Shown here: positions 16,461-26,566 of the stretch, one piece after another | How the letters are laid out: every line of letters starts with the position of its first letter | Position numbering within the stretch: position 1 is the stretch's first letter | Source of the DNA: Rhodobacteraceae bacterium WD3A24 | GTDB taxonomy: Bacteria; Pseudomonadota; Alphaproteobacteria; Rhodobacterales; Rhodobacteraceae | Assembly: GCA_002967695.1 (NCBI GenBank) | Contig: PUHN01000002.1 | Coordinates: 1 to 64,000 of the forward strand | DNA: 64,000 bases | Direction of reading: 5' to 3' | Notes under the pieces: model-generated | Seen by the model: only the letters and a program-made list of their open reading frames with translations | Databases searched by the model: none | Told to the model about the DNA's origin: nothing | Translations under genes and position numbers: made by a program

Positions 16461-18428
16461 ATGTTCGAACACGCCGCAAGCGCCCTGAGCGACCTGATGG
16501 AACCCATGCGCCTGCTGGCGCTTTTTTCAGGCATGTTTGTCGGGCTTGTCTTCGGGATGCTGCCGGGGCTGGGCGGGATCGCGGCGGTGTCGATCCTTCT
16601 GCCCTTCATCTATCTCTTTGACGCCTATGCGGGGCTCGCGATGCTGCTCGGCGCGGTATCGGTGGTCTATACCTCGGACACGATCACCTCGGTCCTGATC
16701 GGCGCGCCCGGCTCGCCCGCCTCCGCCCCCACCGCGATCGAGGGCCACGCCCTGGCCAAGCAGGGCCAGGCAGCGCGGGCGCTGGGCACGGGCTTCATGG
16801 CATCGATGGTCGGCGGGGTCGTCGGTGCCTTCGTGCTGTTTCTCGCGATTCCGATCGCCGGGCCGGTGGTGCTGCTGCTCAGCACGCCAGAGCTGTTCAT
16901 GTTCGCGCTCGTGGGCCTGTTCTTTGCCAGTTCGATGGTCGGCCGCAACCTGGCCAAGGGGCTGGCGGCGGCCTTTCTGGGGATCTTTCTGGGCGTGGTC
17001 GGCCCGGCCACCGCCGCGGCCGATTTCCGCTTTACCTTTGAGCAGCCATGGCTGCTCGACGGCATTTCGCTGACCATCATCGCGCTGGGCCTGTTCGGGG
17101 TGGCCGAGGTGATCTCGATGCTCTCCAGCGGCGGCGGGATCGCCGGCAACCGCATGGTGGTAGAGCGCTGGGGCGAAGGCTTTCAGGACTTCTGGAAGAA
17201 CCGGTTTCTGGTGCTGCGCTCGTCGGTCATCGGGGTGTTTGGCGGCTTCGTTCCGGCGGTGGGTGCCTCGGCCTCGACCTGGGTCGCCTACGGCCACGCC
17301 ATCCGTTCGACCAAGGACAAGAGCCGCTTCGGCAAGGGCGAGATTCGCGGCGTTGCCGCCGCCGAAGGCGCCAACAACGCCACGGTGATCTCCGACCTCG
17401 TGCCGACGCTGCTGTTCAGCGTACCCGGCGGGCCGGCGGCGGCGATTTTCCTCGGCGCGCTCTACTCCTTCGGCTACTACCCCGGCCCGCGCATGGTTCA
17501 GCAGAACCCCGACCTGATGTATCTCATCGTCTGGAGCGTGGCGCTGGCCTCGGTGGTGGGCGCGGTGATCTGCTTTGCCATCACGCCGATGGTCGCCCGG
17601 CTCACCCGCATCCCCTTCGCGATCATCGCCGCGCCCTTGATGCTGATCATGATCGTGGGCGCGCAGCAGGCGACGGGCACGATGGGCGATCTCTATCTGC
17701 TGTTCGGGCTCGGGCTGCTGGGCTGGATGATGAAACACGCCGAATGGCCCCGCGCGCCGGCGCTGGTGGGGTTCGTCCTGTCGGGGCCGATGGAGCAGTA
17801 TTTCTGGCTGAGCAACCAGCTCCACGGCTGGAGCTGGCTGGTGCGCCCCGGCGTTCTGATCATCGCCTCGATCATTCTCATTCCGCTGCTGGTTGCGGGC
17901 TGGCGCAAGCTCCGCGCGCATCGCGCCGCCCAGGCGGAGGCCAGGCGCGACGCCGCGGCCGGTTTCATCCCCGATCTGCCCCAGCAGAGCGGCCCCGAGC
18001 CGGGCCATGTGCGCATCATCTCCGCCGCGCTCGCGGTGCTGGTGACAGGAGCCTTCGCCTATGGCCTGTGGGAGATGCAGGAGTTCCGCGGAACCTCGCG
18101 GCTGATGCCCGGCCTGGCGATCTATCCCGGCATCGCCCTGTCGCTCTTTCTCGTCGTCCAGGCGTTTCGCGCGCTGCCCGGCGCCCGGCTCGAAGGGTTT
18201 TCCGAGCACCGCTTCCTGCTGATGCTGGTGCTCTACCCGGCGGCGGTCTGGGCGTTCGGCTACACCATCCCCACCGTGGGGCTGATCGGCTGGATGCTGG
18301 TCTTTTGCGCCGGTATGCGCCTGCTGGGCGCGGCCACCTATGGCGGCGTCGTCATGGCGCTGGTCTTCACCCTTTATCACCTGATGCGCACCGACGTGCC
18401 GACGGGGCGCATCCTCGATCTGATCTGA
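16461..18428 (+). CDS. TctA-TctB fusion permease of a TTT transporter
   Basis: The 655-residue protein joins two subunits. Residues 1 to about 500 are TctA: many membrane segments, with the FVGLVFGMLPGLGG motif, the VLIGAPGSPASAP motif and a repeated FSVPGGPAAAI motif. After a charged linker (about 480-515), four further hydrophobic segments form a TctB-like domain ending at 655. No separate tctB exists in this operon, which supports a genuine fusion. With the upstream binding protein it should form a secondary, ion-driven uptake system in the inner membrane. Confidence 0.9.
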   Translation: MFEHAASALSDLMEPMRLLALFSGMFVGLVFGMLPGLGGIAAVSILLPFIYLFDAYAGLAMLLGAVSVVYTSDTITSVLIGAPGSPASAPTAIEGHALAKQGQAARALGTGFMASMVGGVVGAFVLFLAIPIAGPVVLLLSTPELFMFALVGLFFASSMVGRNLAKGLAAAFLGIFLGVVGPATAAADFRFTFEQPWLLDGISLTIIALGLFGVAEVISMLSSGGGIAGNRMVVERWGEGFQDFWKNRFLVLRSSVIGVFGGFVPAVGASASTWVAYGHAIRSTKDKSRFGKGEIRGVAAAEGANNATVISDLVPTLLFSVPGGPAAAIFLGALYSFGYYPGPRMVQQNPDLMYLIVWSVALASVVGAVICFAITPMVARLTRIPFAIIAAPLMLIMIVGAQQATGTMGDLYLLFGLGLLGWMMKHAEWPRAPALVGFVLSGPMEQYFWLSNQLHGWSWLVRPGVLIIASIILIPLLVAGWRKLRAHRAAQAEARRDAAAGFIPDLPQQSGPEPGHVRIISAALAVLVTGAFAYGLWEMQEFRGTSRLMPGLAIYPGIALSLFLVVQAFRALPGARLEGFSEHRFLLMLVLYPAAVWAFGYTIPTVGLIGWMLVFCAGMRLLGAATYGGVVMALVFTLYHLMRTDVPTGRILDLI

Positions 18429-18462
18429 GGCGCGCTCGCGCGCCCAAGCAAGGAGTCCCTCA

Positions 18463-18978
18463 ATGGACATAGATCCCGACATCATCGAGCCCAGCGTCGA
18501 CCCCGCGACCCAGAAGATCGGCGTGCGCCACGTCAAGGCGGTCAATGCCGGTGGGACCCGCACCAAGGTGCAGGTGCGCGATTTCGATCCGGTCTACACC
18601 GACGAGCCCGACACGATGGGCGGCACCAATACCGCCCCCAGCCCGCTCGAGACCGTCCTCGTCGCGCTGGTGGGCTGCGACGGGGTGATCATCAACGGCG
18701 TGGCCGATGCCATGGGCTTCGACTATGCCGGCGTCGAGTTCCGTTGCGAAAGCCAGATCGACACGCGCGGCCCCAAGGGCGTGCCCGGCGTGCGCCCGTA
18801 TTTCGAGTCCGCCACGCTCGAAATCGTCGTCTACACCGACGAGTCCGACAAGCGCTTCGAACAGCTCAAGAAGAATGTCGAGTTCCGCTGCCCGGTGATG
18901 AACCTCCTGCGCGCCGCCGAGGTCGACCTGACCGCGACATGGGAACGCCGGCCCAAGGCCGACTTCAAGGGCGAGTGA
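18463..18978 (+). CDS. OsmC family protein
   Basis: The 171-residue protein has the OsmC/Ohr layout with its two reactive cysteines, Cys72 in ALVGCDGV and Cys143 in FRCPVMNLL. Members are dimeric thiol peroxidases or related redox proteins. It is the last gene of the FAH-TTT operon, 34 bases after the permease, with an AGGAG element before the ATG. Its role in that pathway is not evident; protection during catabolism of a reactive or sulfonated compound is one inference. Confidence 0.88.
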   Translation: MDIDPDIIEPSVDPATQKIGVRHVKAVNAGGTRTKVQVRDFDPVYTDEPDTMGGTNTAPSPLETVLVALVGCDGVIINGVADAMGFDYAGVEFRCESQIDTRGPKGVPGVRPYFESATLEIVVYTDESDKRFEQLKKNVEFRCPVMNLLRAAEVDLTATWERRPKADFKGE

Positions 18979-19157
18979 GCCGCGCCCGCATCCGGGCGGC
19001 TGCGCGCGGCGGGCTCGCGGCCGTAATGTCCTGACGCTGCCGGGAAAACATCGCACCACCCGGCGCCGCGGCGATCGGCGCGGGATGGCGGCAGGTGCCC
19101 CTTCACATCCCGCCAGCGCGGGCGTATAGGCTGCGCTTCAGCGTTCCGGAGGGGCCG

Positions 19158-19949
19158 ATGCAAGGCAGCGCCAATCTCAATCTGATGATCAAGGCCGCGC
19201 GCCGCGCCGGGCGCAGCCTGGTAAAGGATTTTCGCGAGGTCGAAAATCTCCAGGTCTCGACCAAGGGCGCGGGCGACTTCGTCACGCGCGCCGATACGGC
19301 CGCGGAGAAGATCATCCAGTCCGAGCTGATGGGCGGGCGGCCCAATTACGGCTGGCTTGGCGAGGAAACCGGCGAGACCGCCGGCACCGACCCCACGCGC
19401 CGCTGGATCGTCGATCCTCTGGACGGGACGACGAACTACCTGCACGGCATGCCGCACTGGGCCGTCTCGATCGCGCTCGAGCACAAGGGCGAGATCATCG
19501 CGGGCGTGGTCTTCGATGCGGCGAAGGACGAGCTCTTCGTGGCCGAAAAGGGCACGGGCGCCTTCGTCAACGATACGCGGCTGCGCGTCTCGGGGCGTCG
19601 CCACATGGAAGAGGCCGTCTTTGCCACCGGCGTGCCCTACGGGGCCAAGCGCACATTGCCCGCCACGCTCAAGGACCTGTCGCGGCTGATGCCGGTGACG
19701 GCGGGGATGCGCCGGTGGGGGGTGGCCTCGCTCGATCTGGCCTATGTGGCCGCGGGCCGTTTCGACGGCTACTGGGAACGCGAACTCAACGCCTGGGACA
19801 TCGCTGCGGGGCTGATCCTGGTGCGCGAGGCCGGCGGGATGATCGCGCCGATCCGGGAGGGCGAGGATATCCTGGGCAAGGGCGCGGTCATCGCCACCAA
19901 TGAGGCGCTGCACGACCCGTTTGTCAAACTGCTGCGCAGCGAGGGCTGA
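19158..19949 (+). CDS. suhB: Inositol-1-monophosphatase family protein
   Basis: The 263-residue protein shows the full IMPase signature: GEETG (residues 68-72), WIVDPLDGTTNY (83-94) and the C-terminal ELNAWDIAAG (209-218) that provides the remaining metal-binding aspartate. It hydrolyses inositol phosphates, and in bacteria (SuhB) may also act in ribosomal RNA antitermination. The ATG at 19158 follows GGAGGGG, while the frame opening at 19095 has no such site. It is convergent with the rhomboid gene, with only 4 bases between them. Confidence 0.93.
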   Translation: MQGSANLNLMIKAARRAGRSLVKDFREVENLQVSTKGAGDFVTRADTAAEKIIQSELMGGRPNYGWLGEETGETAGTDPTRRWIVDPLDGTTNYLHGMPHWAVSIALEHKGEIIAGVVFDAAKDELFVAEKGTGAFVNDTRLRVSGRRHMEEAVFATGVPYGAKRTLPATLKDLSRLMPVTAGMRRWGVASLDLAYVAAGRFDGYWERELNAWDIAAGLILVREAGGMIAPIREGEDILGKGAVIATNEALHDPFVKLLRSEG

Positions 19950-19953
19950 GGGC

Positions 19954-20835
19954 TCATCGCCGCCGTCGCGGCACGCGCGGGATGCGGGTGATGTCGCGGC
20001 GTTCGTCGTCGGTGTCGGCGCCGCGCCGCGCGGGCGGGCCCCACGGGCTGGATGCGCCGCCGGGCCGGTCGGGATCGCGATCAGGCGCGGTGCGCAGGGG
20101 GCCACGGCGCACGCGCGGCACGGGCGTTGCGACCAGCCGGGAGTCGGGGTTTTGGGGTCGGCCGTGGGTGCGGTGCCAATAGGCCGGGCCGCCGCGCAGG
20201 AACCACAGCGGCAGCGTCAGCGCGAGCCCTACGACAAAGCCGCCCGCATGCGCCCAGTAGGCCACGCCCGCGCCATCGGCCGGGCCGCCCAGCCCCCCGA
20301 GCAGCTGAAAGATCAGCCAGAGCCCCAGCATCACCCAGGCGGGCAACGCGATGATGCGGATGAAGAAGATGATGATGATCAGCACATCCACCCGCGCCCG
20401 TGGAAACAGCAGCAGATAACCCCCCAGAACCCCCGCAATCGCCCCCGAGGCGCCGACCATCGGCGTGCGCGAGAGCGGCGCGGCGGCAAGCTGCAGCCCC
20501 GCCGCCGCCGCGCCGCAGACGAGATAGAACAGCAGGAAGGGCAGGTGGCCCCACTCATCCTCCATGTTGTCGCCGAAGATCCACAGAAACAGCATGTTGC
20601 CGCCCAGATGCAGCCAGCCGCCATGCAGGAACTGCGAGGTCACCAGCGTTTCCCAGCCCTCGCCCATGCTCACGCGCGCGGGCACCATTCCCCAGGTCTG
20701 GAAGAACCGCATGAGTTGATAGGGCTCGCCCGTAAGTGGCTGGTAGGCCAGAAAGATCAGGATGTTCGCCGCCAGCAGGGCATAGGTGACCCAGGGCGTC
20801 GTCAGTGAGGGGTTGTGATCGCGCAGCGGGAACAT
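19954..20835 (-). CDS. Rhomboid family intramembrane serine protease
   Basis: The 293-residue membrane protein has six or more hydrophobic segments. The rhomboid dyad is readable as Ser130 in VGASGAIAG and His196 in YWAHAGGF; the HLGGNMLFLWIFGDN segment near residues 76-90 is also typical. It cleaves substrate helices within the inner membrane. The C-terminal tail of about 80 residues is arginine- and proline-rich, likely cytoplasmic and disordered, and longer than usual. Physiological substrates are unknown. Confidence 0.92.
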   Translation of the reverse strand: MFPLRDHNPSLTTPWVTYALLAANILIFLAYQPLTGEPYQLMRFFQTWGMVPARVSMGEGWETLVTSQFLHGGWLHLGGNMLFLWIFGDNMEDEWGHLPFLLFYLVCGAAAAGLQLAAAPLSRTPMVGASGAIAGVLGGYLLLFPRARVDVLIIIIFFIRIIALPAWVMLGLWLIFQLLGGLGGPADGAGVAYWAHAGGFVVGLALTLPLWFLRGGPAYWHRTHGRPQNPDSRLVATPVPRVRRGPLRTAPDRDPDRPGGASSPWGPPARRGADTDDERRDITRIPRVPRRRR

Positions 20836-21103
20836 GGCCGTGCCTTCGCGGGCGGGTGCCGGCTCAATCTAGGGTGCCGGGCCGGGAATGCATAGGGTAT
20901 GCGGCGCCCCGGGAACCGCCCGGCCCGGGCCGGCGGCCCGGGCAGCGCCCGCCCCGCCCCCAAGGGCGGGCGCTTCACGCCCACCCTCGGGCCGGGCGCT
21001 GCCCTCTCGCCCATGCGCCCGTCCGTGCGGGCATTCCATTTTCAATCCGTGTGCAACGCCGCCCAGCGCGCATTCCGCGAAGGCCGGCTTGGGGCGCTCG
21101 GGA

Positions 21104-23275
21104 CTACTTCCGCCCCTTCGCCTTCCCGCGCCCGTATTGCTTCTGCCCGCCCGCGCGCCCGGCCTTCGACCGCCCGCTTCGCGTGTTGGCGCTTTCCACG
21201 GCCTCCTGTACCTCGGACTGGCGCGCCAGCGGGTCGTCGTGGACGGCCAGATCCACCGCCTCGAGCCGCTTGACCTCGTCGCGCAGGCGCGCGGCCTCCT
21301 CGAATTCAAGGTTCTCGGCGGCCTTGCGCATCTGTTCGCGCAGCCCGTCGAGATGCGCCTCGAGGTTCGCGCCGGCCTTGGGCCCCTCCAGCGTGGCGGT
21401 CACCCGGTTCATGTCGACGTCGCCCTCGTAGAGCCCGGCGAGCACGTCCTCGACATTCTTGCGGATGGTCTCGGGGGTGATGCCGTGCTCGGTGTTGTAG
21501 GCGATCTGCTTGGTGCGGCGGCGGTCGGTCTCGTCGATGGCGCGCTGCATGGAGCCGGTGACCCGATCGGCATACATGATCACGCGGCCCTCGGAGTTGC
21601 GCGCGGCCCGGCCGATCGTCTGGATCAGCGAGGTCTCCGAGCGCAGGAAGCCCTCCTTGTCGGCGTCGAGAATGGCCACCAGCCCGCATTCGGGGATATC
21701 CAGCCCCTCGCGCAGCAGGTTGATGCCCACCAGCACGTCGAAGGCCCCCAGCCGCAGATCGCGCAGGATTTCGATGCGCTCGATCGTGTCGATGTCGGAG
21801 TGCATGTAGCGCACGCGGATGCCCTGCTCGTGGAGGTAGTCGGTCAGATCCTCGGCCATGCGCTTGGTCAGGACGGTGGCGAGCACGCGCATGTCACTGG
21901 CGGCCACACGGCGGATCTCGTCGAGCAGGTCGTCCACCTGCATTTCCACGGGACGGATCTCGACCTGCGGGTCCAGCAGGCCGGTGGGGCGGATGACCTG
22001 CTCGGTGAACACGCCGCCGGTCTGCTCCAGCTCCCACGACGCCGGCGTGGCGCTGACGAAGACCGATTGCGGGCGCATCGCGTCCCATTCCTCGAACTTC
22101 AGCGGACGGTTGTCCATGCAGGACGGCAGGCGGAAGCCGTGCTCGGCCAGCGTCGCCTTGCGCCGGAAGTCGCCGCGATACATGCCCCCGATCTGCGGCA
22201 CGCTCACATGGCTCTCATCCGCGAAGACGAGGGCGTTGTCGGGGATGAACTCGAACAGCGTGGGCGGCGGCTCGCCCGGCGCGCGGCCGGTGAGGTAGCG
22301 CGAGTAGTTCTCGATACCGTTGCACACGCCGGTGGCCTCGAGCATCTCGAGGTCGAAATTGGTGCGCTGCTCCAGCCGCTGCGCCTCCAGCAGCTTGCCT
22401 TCGGCATTGAACTGGTCAAGGCGCTGGCGCAACTCGGCCTTGATGCCCTTGATGGCTTGCTGGATCGTCGGGCGCGGCGTGACGTAGTGGCTGTTGGCAT
22501 AGATGCGCAGACGTTCGAAGCTGTCGGTCTTCTCGCCCGTCAGCGGATCGAATTCGGTGATCGTCTCCAGCTCCTCGCCGAAAAAGGAAAACCGCCAGGC
22601 GCGATCTTCCAGGTGGGCGGGCCAGAGTTCGAGAACGTCGCCGCGCACGCGGAAGCTGCCGCGCTGGAATCCCTGATCGTTGCGCTTGTATTGCTGGGTG
22701 ACCAGTTCGGCCATGATCTTGCGCTGGTCGTATTCGCCGCCGACCTCGAGATCCTGCGTCATCGCCGAGTAGGTCTCGACCGAGCCGATGCCGTAGATGC
22801 ACGAGACCGAGGCGACGATGATCACGTCGTCGCGCTCGAGCAGGGCGCGGGTGGCCGAGTGGCGCATCCGGTCGATCTGCTCGTTGATCTGGCTTTCCTT
22901 CTCGATGAAGGTGTCCGAGCGCGGCACATAGGCCTCGGGCTGGTAGTAGTCATAATAGGAGACGAAGTATTCCACCGCGTTGTCGGGGAAGAAACCCTTG
23001 AACTCGCCGTAAAGCTGGGCGGCCAGCGTCTTGTTGGGCGCGAGGATGATGGCGGGGCGCTGCGTTTCCTCGATCACCTTGGCCATGGTGTAGGTCTTGC
23101 CGGTGCCCGTCGCGCCCAGCAGCACCTGATCGTGCTCGCCCGACCGCACCCCCTCCGAGAGCTCCCTGATGGCCGAGGGCTGGTCGCCGGCGGGCTGATA
23201 CGGGGAGGCCATGCGGAAGGTGCGGTTGCCTTCGAGCTTTTCGCGGGGCTGGGGCCGGGTCTGCGTGTCGGTCAT
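21104..23275 (-). CDS. uvrB: Excinuclease ABC subunit B
   Basis: The 723-residue DNA repair helicase begins [13 protein letters not shown]. It has Walker A GATGTGKT at residues 54-61, the DNA-inserting beta-hairpin segment [13 protein letters not shown], helicase motifs including [24 protein letters not shown], and a C-terminal UVR domain that binds UvrC. It works with UvrA and UvrC in nucleotide excision repair. The start at 23275 is favoured over the frame opening at 23680, whose extra sequence is antisense to the flavoprotein gene. I saw no GTTC-N7-GTTC box directly upstream. Confidence 0.95.
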   Translation of the reverse strand: MTDTQTRPQPREKLEGNRTFRMASPYQPAGDQPSAIRELSEGVRSGEHDQVLLGATGTGKTYTMAKVIEETQRPAIILAPNKTLAAQLYGEFKGFFPDNAVEYFVSYYDYYQPEAYVPRSDTFIEKESQINEQIDRMRHSATRALLERDDVIIVASVSCIYGIGSVETYSAMTQDLEVGGEYDQRKIMAELVTQQYKRNDQGFQRGSFRVRGDVLELWPAHLEDRAWRFSFFGEELETITEFDPLTGEKTDSFERLRIYANSHYVTPRPTIQQAIKGIKAELRQRLDQFNAEGKLLEAQRLEQRTNFDLEMLEATGVCNGIENYSRYLTGRAPGEPPPTLFEFIPDNALVFADESHVSVPQIGGMYRGDFRRKATLAEHGFRLPSCMDNRPLKFEEWDAMRPQSVFVSATPASWELEQTGGVFTEQVIRPTGLLDPQVEIRPVEMQVDDLLDEIRRVAASDMRVLATVLTKRMAEDLTDYLHEQGIRVRYMHSDIDTIERIEILRDLRLGAFDVLVGINLLREGLDIPECGLVAILDADKEGFLRSETSLIQTIGRAARNSEGRVIMYADRVTGSMQRAIDETDRRRTKQIAYNTEHGITPETIRKNVEDVLAGLYEGDVDMNRVTATLEGPKAGANLEAHLDGLREQMRKAAENLEFEEAARLRDEVKRLEAVDLAVHDDPLARQSEVQEAVESANTRSGRSKAGRAGGQKQYGRGKAKGRK

Positions 23276-23398
23276 GGGCGGCTGCGGTATCCTCGGAACA
23301 TCATCGCTGGCGGGCTGCCTCATAAATGCGCCGCCGAGGCGCGGATGCAAGGGGCGCAGGCGTTGCGGAGCGGGCCCGTGCCGGGTATGGCCCGCCGG

Positions 23399-24574
23399 AT
23401 GGAGCGGGCCGATGTCATCATTCTGGGGGCAGGGGCGGCGGGCATGGTCTGTGCCATCGAGGCCGCCCGGCGCGGCCGCCGCGTGATCCTGATCGACCAT
23501 ACCCGCGCGCCCGGCGAGAAGATTCGCATCTCGGGCGGGGGGCGGTGCAACTTCACCAACCTGCACATCGCGCCGGAGCGGTTCATCTCGCGCAATCCGC
23601 GCTTCGCGCTGTCGGCGCTCAACCGCTATACCCAGCACGACTTCATCGCGCGGGTCGAGGCCGCCGGCATCGCCTGGCACGAAAAAACCCTGGGCCAGCT
23701 CTTCTGCGACGGCTTCTCGAAGGAGATCATCGCGATGCTGCGTGGCGAGATGGCCGAGGCGGGCGTCGATCTACGGCTGTCCACCCGGGTGAGCGGCGTC
23801 GCGCATGATGGCGATTTCCGGGTGGAGACGTGCGCCGGGATGCTCTCGGCGCCGCGTCTGGTGGTGGCGACCGGGGGCAAGTCGATCCCGAAAATGGGCG
23901 CGTCCGGCCTGGCGTACCGGATCGCCGTGCAATTCGGGCTGGACGTCGTCGAGACGCGGCCCGCGCTGGTCCCGCTGACCTTCACCGATGCCGAGCGGGA
24001 GCGAATGGCCGAACTCGCCGGAGTCGCGGTCGCAGCGCGCGTCGGCTGCAACGGTGCTGCCTTCGAGGAGGGCCTGCTCTTTACCCATCGCGGGCTGTCG
24101 GGGCCGTCGATCCTGCAGATTTCGAGCTACTGGCGCGAGGGCGACAGCCTGACGGTCGATCTCGCTTCGGGGCGCGACATCGCCCGCGACCTGCGCGAGC
24201 GCCGGCAGCGCGCCGGGCGCGTATCGGTCAAGAATGCCCTCGCCGAGCTGTTGCCCGAAAACCTCGCCCGGCAGGTGGCGCGCCGGGCCGATGCGCGCGG
24301 CAATCTCGCCGATCAGTCGAACGCCGCAATCGCGCGCATCGCCGCCGCCGCGCAGGGCTGGCGGGTCACACCGGCCGGGTCGGAAGGGTATCGGACGGCC
24401 GAGGTCACCCTGGGCGGGGTGGACACGCAGGGCCTGGACGCCCGTACCCTGGAGGCGCGCGCCGTGGCCGGGCTCCATTTCATCGGCGAGGCCGTCGATG
24501 TGACGGGCTGGCTGGGCGGCTACAACTTCCAGTGGGCATGGTCGTCGGGCTGGGCGGCCGGGCAGGCGGTCTGA
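23399..24574 (+). CDS. HI0933/YhiN-family NAD(P)/FAD-dependent oxidoreductase
   Basis: The 391-residue flavoprotein begins [16 protein letters not shown], a Rossmann FAD motif, followed by [14 protein letters not shown], the hallmark of the HI0933 (BaiN-like) family. A second conserved segment, [12 protein letters not shown], and the C-terminal [21 protein letters not shown] close the family pattern. Members are related to Old Yellow-type or bile-acid reductases, but most are uncharacterised. An in-frame ATG 12 bases upstream (23387) is a possible alternative start. It is divergent from uvrB and followed by the tRNA-Ser gene. Confidence 0.9.
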   Translation: MERADVIILGAGAAGMVCAIEAARRGRRVILIDHTRAPGEKIRISGGGRCNFTNLHIAPERFISRNPRFALSALNRYTQHDFIARVEAAGIAWHEKTLGQLFCDGFSKEIIAMLRGEMAEAGVDLRLSTRVSGVAHDGDFRVETCAGMLSAPRLVVATGGKSIPKMGASGLAYRIAVQFGLDVVETRPALVPLTFTDAERERMAELAGVAVAARVGCNGAAFEEGLLFTHRGLSGPSILQISSYWREGDSLTVDLASGRDIARDLRERRQRAGRVSVKNALAELLPENLARQVARRADARGNLADQSNAAIARIAAAAQGWRVTPAGSEGYRTAEVTLGGVDTQGLDARTLEARAVAGLHFIGEAVDVTGWLGGYNFQWAWSSGWAAGQAV

Positions 24575-24863
24575 GACGTGACCGATCGCGGCCGCGCTCT
24601 GTCGCTCCCCTCGCGCCGCCCCGACCGCCGCGCGTCATGCATTCTCGCGGTGATCGACACGGGCTTTTGCAACGAGGCGTCCGGGGTGCGGAGGGCCAGC
24701 ATCCCGTCGGACGTCCCTTGATACGCTACCGACCGACGCGTCGGGCACGTGACGACGGCGACACCCAAAACATGGTCGAGAATCCGCATGTGATCTGCCG
24801 AACTCCGGGGAGATCGGCATTTTCGCCTTGTTTCCCGAAGCCTGCGCCATTAGACGGGTCTGC

Positions 24864-24953
24864 GGAGACGTGGCCGAGCGGTCGAAGGCGCTCCCCTGCT
24901 AAGGGAGTAGACCCGAAAGGGTCTCGTGGGTTCGAATCCCATCGTCTCCGCCA
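24864..24953 (+). tRNA. tRNA-Ser (GCU anticodon)
   Basis: The 90-base gene folds as a class II tRNA. The acceptor GGAGACG (24864-24870) pairs with CGTCTCC (24943-24949), then G and an encoded CCA. The anticodon loop CTGCTAA gives anticodon GCT. A long variable arm (AGACCCGAAAGGGTCT) marks it as serine, and TTCGAATCC forms the T loop. A tyrosine integrase gene begins 175 bases downstream, so its 3' end is the likely attachment site of the island. Confidence 0.96.
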
Positions 24954-24973
24954 CAATCTTCATGCGATATTTC

Positions 24974-25020
24974 ATTTAACCTCCTGTTAAATAAGAGCTT
25001 TCGCCCTCAGGTGAAGCTCT
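24974..25020. repeat. Two adjacent inverted repeats at the tRNA-proximal end of the island
   Basis: ATTTAAC-CTCCT-GTTAAAT (24974-24992) has perfect 7-base arms. AGAGCTT / AAGCTCT (24994-25020) has perfect arms around 13 bases. They lie 20-67 bases past the tRNA, where integrase arm-type or excisionase sites, or the tRNA terminator, are expected. The role is inferred from position. Confidence 0.5.
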
Positions 25021-25127
25021 GGCGCCTGTTCTGGCCATACATTCAGCTTTACAAAGTGCTATACACGGGCGCATGACTAGGGCGCTCTTGGTGAGCCCAT
25101 CAGCCTCAACCTTGCTGCGGTGTTCTC

Positions 25128-26399
25128 ATGTCGATCAAGCTGCGCGGCCGGCTCTATTATCTCTACCGGCGCGTTCCGAAGCGCTACGCGCCTGTGGAGA
25201 CGCGCCAGTTTGTCTGGGCCAGCCTGCACACCGATTCCCCCAGCGTCGCCGAGCGCAAGGCGGACGCGGCCTGGGCCGAGATGATCGAGGGCTGGGAAGC
25301 GCGTCTGGCCGGCGAGTCGCACGAGGCCGAGGCCCGCTTCGACGCCGCGCGGCGCCTCGCGGAAGTGCGCGGCTTTCGCTATCTCAATGCGCCGGCAGTC
25401 GCGAAGCTTCCGGTCGAGCAACTCGTCGAGCGCGTCGAGGCGGTGCCGGCAGAGGCGCGTGGCGAGCCAGATAAACTTGAAGCGCGCGCGCTTCTTGGCG
25501 GTGCTGGCGAGCCATGCATCACGGTGTCCAAGGCGCTGGAGCTCTTCTGGACGCTCGCCGCGGACCGCACGATCGGCAAGAGCCAGGATCAGCTGCGCCG
25601 TTGGCGCAACCCCCGCATCAAGGCGGTGAAGAACTTTCTGGCCGTGGTCGGCGACAAGCCCCTTGCGGAGATCACCGGCGACGACATGCTCGATTTCCGG
25701 CAATGGTGGGTTGAGCGCATCGCCGAGAGCGATCTTACCCCCAACAGCGCGAACAAGGATCTGACGCATCTCAGCGACGTGCTGAAGACCATCAACCGGA
25801 TGAAGCGGTTGAACCTCGCGCTGCCGCTCAGCGACCTCACGCTGAAGGGTGGCGAAAAGCGCCAGCGCCCGCCCTTCTCGAACGACTGGATACGCGAGAA
25901 GCTCCTTGCGCCGGGCGCGCTGGACGGGTTGAACACGCAAGCGCGCTGCATCGTCCTGGGCATGGTGAACACAGGCTATCGCCCGAGCGAAGGGCAGGCA
26001 CTGACCGCCGCGCAGATCCGGCTCGATCACAACGTGCCGCATATCTCGATCGAGCCCGACGGGCGCCAGCTCAAGAGCGAATACGCCCGGCGCGTGATCC
26101 CGTTGAGCGGCGTGAGCCTGGAGGCGTTCCGGGAATGCCCCGAAGGCTTTCCCCGATACCGTGAAAGCGCCAGCCTCTCGGCGACCGTCAACAAGTTCCT
26201 GCGCGGCAACGGCCTGCTCGAGACGCCGGAGCACAGCCTCTACAGCCTGCGGCACGCCTTCGAGGACCGCATGTTGGCGGCCGGTGTCGATGATCGTATC
26301 AGGCGGGACGTGCTCGGCCATCGGCTCGACCGGGAGCGCTACGGCAAGGGTGCATCGCTGGAACACCTCGCGAAGGTTGTTCAGACCCTCGCCTTTTGA
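25128..26399 (+). CDS. Tyrosine-type site-specific integrase of the tRNA-Ser island
   Basis: The 423-residue recombinase has an N-terminal arm-binding region, a SAM-like core-binding domain (about residues 130-225) and a catalytic domain. Visible catalytic residues are Arg285 (TGYRPSEG), Arg375 (YSLRHAFEDR), His398 (VLGHRL) and the nucleophile Tyr405 (RERYGKG). The first residue of the usual HxxR motif is tyrosine (Tyr372) rather than histidine, a tolerated variation. Its position straight after tRNA-Ser identifies this as the left end of an integrated element. The 3' end overlaps the convergent 61-residue gene by 19 bases. Confidence 0.92.
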   Translation: MSIKLRGRLYYLYRRVPKRYAPVETRQFVWASLHTDSPSVAERKADAAWAEMIEGWEARLAGESHEAEARFDAARRLAEVRGFRYLNAPAVAKLPVEQLVERVEAVPAEARGEPDKLEARALLGGAGEPCITVSKALELFWTLAADRTIGKSQDQLRRWRNPRIKAVKNFLAVVGDKPLAEITGDDMLDFRQWWVERIAESDLTPNSANKDLTHLSDVLKTINRMKRLNLALPLSDLTLKGGEKRQRPPFSNDWIREKLLAPGALDGLNTQARCIVLGMVNTGYRPSEGQALTAAQIRLDHNVPHISIEPDGRQLKSEYARRVIPLSGVSLEAFRECPEGFPRYRESASLSATVNKFLRGNGLLETPEHSLYSLRHAFEDRMLAAGVDDRIRRDVLGHRLDRERYGKGASLEHLAKVVQTLAF

Positions 26400-26566
26400 C
26401 GCATCGCGATTGCTTTGGCGCGGCTGAAGACATCGTCGCGCGCCCTCGCGATCTTCAGCTCTTCCTCGAGACGCTCGAAGACCGGCAGATAGACGGCGTC
26501 GGCCACAACGAGCTGTGCGACCTTCTCGAGAGCGGCCTCGATCCGCTTGATGTCCACAGTCGCCAT
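26381..26566 (-). CDS. Small helical protein of 61 residues, function unknown
   Basis: The product begins MATVDIKRIEAALEKVAQLVV and is rich in alanine, glutamate and lysine. It is predicted to be almost entirely helical, with a likely coiled coil in RLEEELKIARARDD. It has no cysteine, signal or membrane segment. It is convergent with the integrase and overlaps its last 19 bases, a position where small accessory or regulatory genes of integrative elements often sit. An excisionase-like role cannot be claimed because no helix-turn-helix is evident. Confidence 0.6.
   Translation of the reverse strand: MATVDIKRIEAALEKVAQLVVADAVYLPVFERLEEELKIARARDDVFSRAKAIAMRQKARV

Noticed and set aside
20888-23398. 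Long plus-strand extension upstream of the HI0933-type flavoprotein
   Set aside because: It is antisense to uvrB. The flavoprotein begins at its FAD motif near 23399.
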